From J054 sp964613615 (GTDB lineage Bacteria; Pseudomonadota; Gammaproteobacteria; Steroidobacterales; GCA-2729495): a stretch of 64,000 nucleotides of DNA. The translations under genes and the position numbers were made by a program. Location: the NCBI GenBank assembly GCA_964613615.1, contig CAZTIB010000133.1:1-64000 (forward strand), read 5' to 3'. The notes beneath the pieces are model-generated. The model saw only the letters and a program-made list of their open reading frames with translations. It searched no databases and was not told where the DNA came from. Shown piece after piece: positions 24,887 through 31,948 of the stretch (position 1 is the stretch's first letter; every line of letters begins with the position of its first letter).

Positions 24887-26694
24887 GCCGCCACCACCTT
24901 CTCAAGGTCTTTGTTGATCTGGTCGAGAACGCCGACTGCATCGATGGGCAGGCCATTGTAGTGCAGGACCGGAATCAGCTTGTCTTGTGATACGCGGGTT
25001 TCCATCAGCAGCAGGCTGCGCAGCTGTGCGTCGCGATTCTGCTCCACGACGTATATCCGGTCGTGGGCGTCCAGGAAGCGCTGTACTTCATCAGTGAACG
25101 GGAACCCGCGCACGCGCAGGTAATTCACCCCGACGCCCGAATCTTTCAGCCGGGCGCGAGCCTCGCGCACGGCGCCATCGGAACTGCCGTAGGCGATGAT
25201 CCCGGTGCGGTATTTCTCGGAGTATTCGACCTCAGCTTCGGGTATGTAGGTCTTCGCCGTTTCCCACTTGCGCCGCAGCCGATCCACCACTTCCTGGTAT
25301 TCGTTGGCGTCCTCGGTATAGGTCCCGTACATGTTGTGGCCGGAACCCCGGGTGAAATACGCGCCCTTGGGATGCACGCCCGGCAAGGTCCGATACGGAA
25401 TACCGTCGCCGTCCCGGTCGAAGTAGCGGTGAAAGGCCTCAATTTCTTCGAGCTCCTTCGCGTTCAGCACCTTCCCCCGGTCCGGCTCGTAATTGTCGTC
25501 CCACTCAAGGTCAGGACACATCCAGTCGTTCATGCCGATGTCGAGATCCGTCAGCATGATCACCGGTGTCTGCAGTCGTTCGGCCAGATCAAAAGCCTGC
25601 ACGGCGAAATAGAAACATTCCTCCGGATTTGCCGGGAACAACAGCACGTGACGCGTGTCGCCATGGGAAGCGTAGGCGGTGGAAATGACGTCGGCCTGTT
25701 GCGTGCGCGTGGGCATGCCGGTGGACGGGCCGCAGCGCTGCACGTTAATGAATACCGCCGGAATTTCGGTGAAATAGCCGTAACCCAGGAACTCGCTCAT
25801 CAGGGAGATGCCGGGGCCGCTGGTGGGGGTAAAGGCTCGCGCCCCGTTCCACCCTGCGCCAAGGACCATGCCCGCCGCAGCCAGTTCGTCTTCGGCCTGG
25901 ATGATTGCGTAGTCGCGCTTGCCGGTCTTCTTGTCGACGCGGTATATCTCGCAGAAGCGCTTGAACGCATCCATCACGGATGTGGATGGCGTAATCGGAT
26001 ACCAGGCACCGAGAGTCGCGCCGGCATACAGGCAGCCGAGGGCCGCTGCGCTGTTGCCGTCAATCATGATATGCCCGGCGGTCTTGTCGGCCGTCTTGGC
26101 CCGGAACGGCAGCGGGCAATCGTAGTGCTCGCGCGCATACTGGTAGCCGAGATCGATGGCCTGCTGGTTCGCCTCGGCGAGATGCTTCTTGGCCGCGAAG
26201 GTCTTCTTCAGCGACTCACGGATCACCTGCAGATCGAGATCCAGCAGCGCCGCCAGTGCACCGACGTAGGCAACATTTTTCATCAGTACCCGCGAACGCG
26301 CCGTGTCGAAGTGCTCATTGCACATTTTCGCCAGCGGAATGCCGATCACCGTGATGTCGTCCCGGTGCAGCATCTGTCGCCGCGGCCACGTAGAGTCATA
26401 GAGCAGGAAGCCACCGGGGGCCACCTCGGCGAGATCCTTCGCATAGGTCTCGGCGTTCATGGCCACCATCAGGTCCAGGCGCCCGGAACGCGCGAGATGC
26501 CGTTCGTCGTTGACCCGGATCTCATACCACGTGGGCAGGCCCTGGATGTTGGACGGGAAGTAGTTCTTACCCACCACCGGGATGCCCATCCGGAAAAAGG
26601 TTTTCATCAGCAACGCGTTGGCACTGGCTGACCCCGTGCCGTTGACGTTGGCGATCTTGATGGTGAAGTCGTTGTTTTTTGGTCCGGTATTCAT
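24883..26694 (-). CDS. korA: 2-oxoacid:ferredoxin oxidoreductase alpha subunit (KorA-like)
   Basis: 603 aa. The gamma domain comes first (about 10-185, N-G-T-G-S-A-S-A-N, M-N-A-E-T-Y), fused to the alpha domain (about 205-600: I-D-G-N-S-A-A-A-L-G, A-W-Y-P-I-T-P-S-T-S, A-E-D-E-L-A-A-A-G, T-S-G-P-G-I-S-L-M-S-E, R-C-G-P-S-T-G-M-P-T). This fused two-subunit form is common for 2-oxoglutarate enzymes in aerobic bacteria. It gives reduced ferredoxin, which the Fe-S/flavin partner encoded upstream could pass to NAD(P). Confidence 0.93.
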   Translation of the reverse strand: MNTGPKNNDFTIKIANVNGTGSASANALLMKTFFRMGIPVVGKNYFPSNIQGLPTWYEIRVNDERHLARSGRLDLMVAMNAETYAKDLAEVAPGGFLLYDSTWPRRQMLHRDDITVIGIPLAKMCNEHFDTARSRVLMKNVAYVGALAALLDLDLQVIRESLKKTFAAKKHLAEANQQAIDLGYQYAREHYDCPLPFRAKTADKTAGHIMIDGNSAAALGCLYAGATLGAWYPITPSTSVMDAFKRFCEIYRVDKKTGKRDYAIIQAEDELAAAGMVLGAGWNGARAFTPTSGPGISLMSEFLGYGYFTEIPAVFINVQRCGPSTGMPTRTQQADVISTAYASHGDTRHVLLFPANPEECFYFAVQAFDLAERLQTPVIMLTDLDIGMNDWMCPDLEWDDNYEPDRGKVLNAKELEEIEAFHRYFDRDGDGIPYRTLPGVHPKGAYFTRGSGHNMYGTYTEDANEYQEVVDRLRRKWETAKTYIPEAEVEYSEKYRTGIIAYGSSDGAVREARARLKDSGVGVNYLRVRGFPFTDEVQRFLDAHDRIYVVEQNRDAQLRSLLLMETRVSQDKLIPVLHYNGLPIDAVGVLDQINKDLEKVVAA

Positions 26695-26749
26695 GCCGGG
26701 TCTTTAGTTGTCATGTAGCTGGAAATAAAGAATTTGCTGGGAAAAGCCG

Positions 26750-26794
26750 ACCTGAACGATCAAGTAGCGATTTTGGTCGTTGTTACGTTCAGGT
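26750..26794 (-). promoter_or_regulatory. Overlapping hairpins in the korA leader
   Basis: ACCTGAACG (26750-26758) pairs with CGTTCAGGT (26786-26794); inside it AACGATCA (26755-26762) can pair instead with TGGTCGTT (26774-26781). The two share bases 26755-26758, so they compete. They lie in the 94-bp spacer between the flavin/Fe-S gene and korA. On the minus strand CGGCTTTT follows: a weak attenuator is possible. Confidence 0.4.
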
Positions 26795-28606
26795 ACCAAA
26801 CTTGCGCACTTCCTGCGCGGTATCGGGCTCCACTTCGTGGGACACGTGGGGGTGCAGCAGGCTAAATTCCTGCATATCCCAGGCCGCCGTGGGGCAGCGC
26901 TCGGCACACAGGCCGCAGTGCACGCAGAGGTCTTCATCCTTGACCATTACCCGCTGCGTCTGCGGCAGTTCGGCCGACACATACAGGCCTTGCTCGAGGT
27001 TCTCGGCCGGGGCGCTGAGATTCCTGCGCAGCTGTTCTTCGGTGCCGTTTTGCGTGATCGTCAGGCAGTTCACCGGGCAGATGTCGATGCAGGCATCGCA
27101 CTCGATACAAAGCTTCTCGAAGAACACCGTCTGGATATCGCAGTTCAGGCAGCGCTCCACCTCTTCGGCTGCCTGTTCTGCCGAAAAACCCAGCTCTACC
27201 TCGATGTTCAGCTCGCGGAAACGCGTGGCAAGGTCCACGTGCGGCACGAGCCGGCGTTCCGACGGGTCGTAGTCGTTGCTGTAGCTCCACTCGTGCATGC
27301 CCATTTTCGTGCTGGCGAGGTTCATGCCGTCGGGCAGCCGGTCGGCCACATCTTCACCCTGACAATGCTTGTGAATGGAGATAGCGGACTGGTGCGCGTG
27401 CTCCACGGCCCAGATAATGTTCTCTGGACCGAAGGCCGCGTCGCCGCCGAAGAATACGCCCTTGCGCGTGGATTCGTGGGTAGTGCGGTCTACTACCGGC
27501 ACGTCCCACTTGTCGAACTCCATGCCGAGGTCTCTTTCCACCCACGGGAACGCATTCTCCTGGCCAATGGCCAGCACCACGTCGTCGGCCGGGAAAAACT
27601 GCTCGCCGGCTGTTCGCGTGTCTGTGATGCGACCGGATGCGTCGATATCGTATTCCATGATGTCAAACAGCATCCCGGCGAGCTTGCCGTTTTCTACCAC
27701 AAAGGCCTTCGGCTGGTGATTGACCACGATCTCCACGTTCTCTTCTTCGGCGTCCTCCAACTCCCAATCCGACGCCTTGAAGAAATCGCGCGGCTTGCGC
27801 GCCATAACCTTGACGTCCTTGGCACCCAGTCGCAACGACGTGCGGCAGCAGTCCATCGCCGTGTTGCCCACACCGATGATCAGTACATTCTCACCAATCT
27901 TCTCAATGTGGCCGAAGGCGACAGATTCCAGCCAGTTAATGCCGATGTGTACATGGTCCGGGTCGTCGTAGCGGCCCGGAACGTCGAGGTTCTTGCCCTT
28001 CGGCGCACCGCTGCCGACAAAGACCGCGTCGTAACCCTCTTCCAGCAATGCGGCCATGCTCTCGATCGGCGTATTCAGGCGCAGGTCCACGCCCATGTCG
28101 AGAATCATGTTGATCTCTTCGTCGAGCACGGGCACTGGCAGGCGGAAAGCCGGGATGTTCGTGCGCATCAGTCCGCCGGGTTTATCCAGCGCTTCGTACA
28201 TCACGATGTCGTAGCCCAGCGGAATTAAATCGTTGGCCACAGCCAGCGATGCGCAACCGGCACCGACACAGGCCACGCGCTTGCCGTTCTTCTGCGCCGG
28301 CGCAGTGGGCAGGAGTTCGCTGACGTCGTCGCGGTTATCCGCCGCCACCCGCTTTAGCCGGCAGATGGCCACGGGTTTGTCTTCCACCCGGACGCGTCGG
28401 CACGCCGGTTCGCACGGACGATCGCAGACCCGACCGAGGATCGACGGGAACACGTTCGACTTGCGGTTCAGCATGTAGGCATCCGTAAATCGCCCCTGGG
28501 CGATCAGGCGGATGTAGCCGGGCACGTCGGTGTGGGCGGGACAGGCCCACTGGCAATCGACGACCTTGTGAAAGTAATCCGGGTTACCGGTATCGGTGGG
28601 TTTCAT
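26789..28606 (-). CDS. GltD-like FAD/NAD(P) oxidoreductase with C-terminal double 4Fe-4S
   Basis: 605 aa. N-terminal Fe-S cysteines (C-Q-W-A-C-P, R-V-C-D-R-P-C-E-P-A-C) and two Rossmann folds (C-V-G-A-G-C-A-S-L; I-G-V-G-N-T-A-M-D-C) as in the small subunit of glutamate synthase, then a ferredoxin region with two clusters: C-I-E-C-D-A-C-I-D-I-C-P and C-V-H-C-G-L-C-A-E-R-C-P. No glutamate synthase large subunit is present; korAB follow directly, so it probably links KorAB-derived electrons to NAD(P). The ATG at 28606 is used; a GTG at 28657 is possible. Confidence 0.88.
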   Translation of the reverse strand: MKPTDTGNPDYFHKVVDCQWACPAHTDVPGYIRLIAQGRFTDAYMLNRKSNVFPSILGRVCDRPCEPACRRVRVEDKPVAICRLKRVAADNRDDVSELLPTAPAQKNGKRVACVGAGCASLAVANDLIPLGYDIVMYEALDKPGGLMRTNIPAFRLPVPVLDEEINMILDMGVDLRLNTPIESMAALLEEGYDAVFVGSGAPKGKNLDVPGRYDDPDHVHIGINWLESVAFGHIEKIGENVLIIGVGNTAMDCCRTSLRLGAKDVKVMARKPRDFFKASDWELEDAEEENVEIVVNHQPKAFVVENGKLAGMLFDIMEYDIDASGRITDTRTAGEQFFPADDVVLAIGQENAFPWVERDLGMEFDKWDVPVVDRTTHESTRKGVFFGGDAAFGPENIIWAVEHAHQSAISIHKHCQGEDVADRLPDGMNLASTKMGMHEWSYSNDYDPSERRLVPHVDLATRFRELNIEVELGFSAEQAAEEVERCLNCDIQTVFFEKLCIECDACIDICPVNCLTITQNGTEEQLRRNLSAPAENLEQGLYVSAELPQTQRVMVKDEDLCVHCGLCAERCPTAAWDMQEFSLLHPHVSHEVEPDTAQEVRKFGT

Positions 28607-28676
28607 CGGTGCTTGCTGCTGCTCCAGCCCTTGCGGTACAGCGGGTGTTGTGTCCACATTCGGGCCTAAGCGCTTG

Positions 28677-28682
28677 ATTATA
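28677..28682 (-). promoter_or_regulatory. -10 box (TATAAT) for the kor operon
   Basis: Perfect TATAAT on the minus strand, preceded by TG; transcription would begin near 28670, 64 bases before the ATG. The -35 region (TTCAAC) is weak. Confidence 0.45.
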
Positions 28683-28718
28683 CATACGGCGAACTCCAGT
28701 TGAATTGTGGAATTCAGG

Positions 28719-28724
28719 TTGACA
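28719..28724 (+). promoter_or_regulatory. -35 box (TTGACA) for the nitrilase-like gene
   Basis: Perfect TTGACA; the best -10 is AAGAAT at 28744-28749 with a long 19-base spacer. A start near 28756 would exclude the ATG at 28751 and favour the one at 28778. Confidence 0.4.
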
Positions 28725-28777
28725 GCCGACTGCCGCAACGGCAAAGAATCATGACGAAACCGCTAAGGAACCAGACT

Positions 28778-29842
28778 ATGACGGACGCAGCCCCCGCCAG
28801 TTACGCCGCCCTCGCCCTGCAATTGAAGACCCACTGCGTGAACGCCTGCCCCGACCGCGAGGCTGCCCGGGCGCGCATGGCCGAAAACATCGCCAGGGTC
28901 CGCCGCGCCGTGGCGGGCAGCAAGGCCTTCATCCGTCAGTACAGCGGCGAAACCGCGCGCCTGGTGGTGCTGCCCGAGTACTTCCTGACCGGCTTCCCGA
29001 TGGGAGACACGGTACCCGGCTGGCGAGACAAGGCGGCATTGGACATAAAAGGCCCGGAGTACGCCGCGCTGGGCGCCATCGCCGCCGACTTCGACGTCTA
29101 CCTGGCCGGCAACGCCTACGAGGTGGACCCGAATTTCCCGGAGCTGTATTTCCAGTGCTGCTTTGTCATCGGCCCGGGCGGCGATGTGGTGCTGCGCTAC
29201 CGCAGGATGATCTCGCTGAGCGGGCCCACGCCCTACGACGTCTGGGACCGGTACCTGGAGATCTACGGGCTCGACGGCGTATTCCCGGTGGCGGACACCC
29301 CCATAGGCCGCATCGCAGCCATCGCATCGGAAGAGATCCTGTACCCGGAAATCGCCCGCTGCCACGCAATGCGCGGTGCAGAGATTTTCGTCCACTCGAC
29401 GAGCGAGGCCGGCATGCCCCAGGACTCCATCAAGGAAATCGCGCGCCGCGCCCGGGCGCTGGAGAACCTGGCCTACGTGGTCTCGGCCAATTCCGCCGCG
29501 CTGCTGGACAACGCGGTGCCGGCGGAGTCCACCACCGGCATGAGCAAGGTGGTGGACTTTCACGGCCACGTGATGGCGGAGGCGATGCCCAGCGGCGAAT
29601 CGATGGTGGCAAACGCGACGATCGACCTGGCGGCGTTGCGGGAAGCGCGGCGGCGGACGGGTCTGATCAACATGCTGTCGAGGCAGCCGTTTCAGGCTTA
29701 TGCAGAGAGTTATGCGAAGGCGGAGTTTCGGGGGGCTAATGCGTTGCTGGAAGACGGGGCGGTGCGGGTGCCGGAGAGGGAGGCGTTTGTGGAGGGGCAG
29801 AGGGCGGATATTGAGCGGTTGGCTAAGGCTGGGCTTATCTAG
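28778..29842 (+). CDS. Nitrilase-fold (CN hydrolase family) protein with altered catalytic residues
   Basis: 354 aa. The Glu of the triad is present (V-L-P-E-Y-F-L-T-G-F). The lysine position reads R-Y-R-R-M instead of Y-R-K, and the nucleophile position reads A-I-A-S-E-E-I-L-Y-P-E, with Ser where ICYD/E-x-x-F-P-E normally has Cys. The rest of the fold (H-A-M-R-G-A-E-I-F-V-H-S-T-S-E, S-A-N-S-A) is intact. Either a divergent subfamily using different chemistry or a non-catalytic relative. AAGGA sits 7 bases before this ATG; an in-frame ATG at 28751 is less likely. Single gene, divergent from the kor operon. Confidence 0.85.
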   Translation: MTDAAPASYAALALQLKTHCVNACPDREAARARMAENIARVRRAVAGSKAFIRQYSGETARLVVLPEYFLTGFPMGDTVPGWRDKAALDIKGPEYAALGAIAADFDVYLAGNAYEVDPNFPELYFQCCFVIGPGGDVVLRYRRMISLSGPTPYDVWDRYLEIYGLDGVFPVADTPIGRIAAIASEEILYPEIARCHAMRGAEIFVHSTSEAGMPQDSIKEIARRARALENLAYVVSANSAALLDNAVPAESTTGMSKVVDFHGHVMAEAMPSGESMVANATIDLAALREARRRTGLINMLSRQPFQAYAESYAKAEFRGANALLEDGAVRVPEREAFVEGQRADIERLAKAGLI

Positions 29843-29883
29843 GTTTTAGCGCTTAAAGAAAGGGGTAATCCGGCGGCGTGCAG

Positions 29884-29957
29884 AGCCGGGTTGAGGATGT
29901 CTTCCTTCCCTCCGGTTTTGTAGTCGGTCAGGAAGACATCCCCAACCCGGCTTTTTC
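29884..29957 (+). terminator. 23-bp-stem hairpin plus T-run downstream of the nitrilase-like gene
   Basis: AGCCGGGTTGAGGATGTCTT (29884 onward, to 29906) pairs with 29930-29952 along 23 positions with one A-C mismatch; loop of 23 bases; followed by TTTTT (29953-29957 region). It works as an intrinsic terminator for the gene ending at 29842, but the stem is far longer than needed, suggesting a dispersed repeat. Confidence 0.7.
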
Positions 29958-30125
29958 GATTCGTGGCGGTTTTCTTCACGGGCAGAGTGGGACATCTAAC
30001 GAAGGTGGCTAGACCTGCACCGCCTTTGGGGGTGGGGGCGATGGGGGAAGTGTTGTTGGCGTGCCGCTGTCGCGACGTGTCGACGCGGTTTCTTCACGCG
30101 ATTACCGAGCCACAGTGAATTGCCT

Positions 30126-30345
30126 GCCGCGGCGTGGGGCGGGCGGTCTGGCCGGCACAGTCAGCCGGCTTGCCGAGCAGCGGAGCGAGCGAGGGAATAG
30201 CCCGAAGGGGCCGCGCAGGGATGCGCGGCTCCCGGAGCCGGGGCCAGGGATGGCCCCGTGTCCGGGACCCCGATGCGAGTGAGCAGCGCAGGGCACCCGA
30301 AGGGCAAGCCGGCGTGCCGGACAGACCGCCCGCCCCGCGCCGCGG
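30126..30345. mobile_element. ~220-bp palindromic element (MITE- or REP-cluster-like)
   Basis: Outer arms 30126-30157 and 30315-30345 pair over ~31 positions with few mismatches (core GGGGCGGGCGGTCTG / CAGACCGCCCGCCCC). A second arm pair, CCGGCTTGCC (30165-30174) with GGGCAAGCCGG (30302-30312), lies just inside. The interior holds two hairpins with the same AGGGAT loop: CCGCGC-AGGGAT-GCGCGG and GGGGCC-AGGGAT-GGCCCC. No gene is credible in 29843-30507; short open frames in it are by-products of the GC skew and of the palindrome. Confidence 0.6.
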
Positions 30346-30507
30346 TATTGCCACCGACCTGCAACAGGCCTTGTCTGTTCCTGGCATCTCACAAGGAATC
30401 GCGGCTGGCCGCTCCCGCACATCCATGTGCTTCGCGGCATCAGGTCGTCCTGACCAAGTAAGCCGCTCCTACGAAGAGTTCGTTTTGTACCGGGAACGGG
30501 TGACCGG

Positions 30508-31854
30508 TTAGCGCGCTGCGTTGCAGTTCAGGCGTTGGCCGGGGATGGCGCCGGTTAGCTGGCCGTCTTGCCAGGCGAGCTGGCCGTTGACGAGGGTGGC
30601 GGCGATGGTGGAGCGGAAGTTCACGCCATCGAAGGGGGTCCAGCCGCACTTGTACAAGGCGGTGGCGTCAGTCACGAGGGTGGGCTGGTCGAGGTCCAGC
30701 AGCACCAGGTCGGCCCAGTAGCCCTCGCGGAGGAAGCCGCGGTCGGCAATGCCGAACAGTTCGGCCGGGGCATGGCTGGCTTTGCGGACGATCAGTTCCA
30801 GCGGCAGCACGCCGTCGTGGTAATGCTCCAGCAGGCTCAGCAGCGCGTGCTGAACCAGCGGCAGGCCGGCCGGTGATTGGAAGTAGCTGCGGGCCTTTTC
30901 TTCCGCAAGGTGCGGGGCGTGGTCCGTGGCGACGACGTCGATGCGGTCGTCCCGCAGCGCGGCCAGCAGGGACTGCCGGTCGGCCGCGGTCTTCACGGCA
31001 GGGTTGCACTTGATGAGTGCACCGAGCCGCTCGTAGTCGTCGGCAGAAAAGTACAGGTGATGGACGCAGACCTCGGCGGTGATGCGCTTGGTCTCCAGCG
31101 GCCCCGACCGGAAGAGTTCCATTTCCCGGGCCGTGGTCAGGTGCAGCACGTGCAGGCGTGCGTCGTGGCGCCGGGCCAGATCCACGGCCAGCGACGACGA
31201 GCGGAAACAGGCCTGCTCGGAGCGAATCAGCGGGTGCTCGCTCATCGGTACGTCGTCGCCGTATTTCTTGCGGGCTGCGTCTTCGTTCGCCTGGATCATC
31301 GGCGTGTCTTCACAGTGCGTCGCAATCAACAGTGGCGCGTCGGCGAACAGTTGCTCGAGTACCTCCGCGTCGTTCACCAGCATGTTGCCGGTAGATGCGC
31401 CCATGAACACCTTGATACCGCAGGCCTCCGCGGGCGTCACCGCGCGCAACTCGTCGAGATTGTCGTTCGTGGCGCCAAGATAGAAAGCGAAATTGGCGCG
31501 TGCGCGCCCCGCGGCACGCTCGTACTTGTCGGCCACCGCGGCACGATTCGTTGTGGGCGGCTTCACATTCGGCATTTCCATGAAGCTAGTGATACCGCCG
31601 GCCACAGCTGCGGCCGACTCCGTCGCCATGTCGCCCTTCTGGGTCAGGCCGGGCTCACGGAAATGCACCTGGTCGTCGATGAAGCCGGGCGCCAGGTACC
31701 TGCCGGCAGCGTCCAGCACAGCTTCGCCGCTGGCAGCGCTGAGCGACGGAGCAATGGCCGCAATTCGCCCGTTTCGCACGCGCAGGTCGCCTTCGGTGAC
31801 ATGGCCCTCGTTGACGAGCCGGGCGTTGGTGATCAGCAGGGAATCTTTGGCCAC
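30508..31854 (-). CDS. pyrC: Dihydroorotase (class I)
   Basis: 448 aa amidohydrolase. L-A-P-G-F-I-D-D-Q-V-H-F-R-E-P-G-L-T has Gln where many members have the first zinc His, as in the DDQVHFREPG subgroup. G-I-K-V-F-M-G-A-S-T-G-N-M, A-T-H-C-E-D, L-H-V-L-H-L-T-T and the catalytic V-V-A-T-D-H-A-P-H are present. It closes N-carbamoyl-aspartate to dihydroorotate in pyrimidine synthesis. A hydantoinase role cannot be ruled out, but V-A-T-D-H-A-P-H and length fit dihydroorotase. Divergent from the M16 protease gene with 94 bp between. Confidence 0.88.
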   Translation of the reverse strand: MAKDSLLITNARLVNEGHVTEGDLRVRNGRIAAIAPSLSAASGEAVLDAAGRYLAPGFIDDQVHFREPGLTQKGDMATESAAAVAGGITSFMEMPNVKPPTTNRAAVADKYERAAGRARANFAFYLGATNDNLDELRAVTPAEACGIKVFMGASTGNMLVNDAEVLEQLFADAPLLIATHCEDTPMIQANEDAARKKYGDDVPMSEHPLIRSEQACFRSSSLAVDLARRHDARLHVLHLTTAREMELFRSGPLETKRITAEVCVHHLYFSADDYERLGALIKCNPAVKTAADRQSLLAALRDDRIDVVATDHAPHLAEEKARSYFQSPAGLPLVQHALLSLLEHYHDGVLPLELIVRKASHAPAELFGIADRGFLREGYWADLVLLDLDQPTLVTDATALYKCGWTPFDGVNFRSTIAATLVNGQLAWQDGQLTGAIPGQRLNCNAAR

Positions 31855-31948
31855 GGGTGGGATCCAAGCGGGTCTGGTAGAACGAAATCGATTTCAGGGG
31901 CCAGTATACTCAACCGCCGCCGATGCTCCGCCCCAATCGAGGTTATTG

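Noticed and set aside
25063..28228. Long plus-strand frames (522 and 482 codons) across korA and the flavin gene
   Set aside because: Antisense to conserved motifs of KorA and the GltD-like protein; no ribosome site or domain.
30094..30511. Several overlapping frames of 65-125 codons in the gap before pyrC
   Set aside because: Low-complexity Arg/Pro/Ala/Gly products on both strands, explained by the palindromic element.
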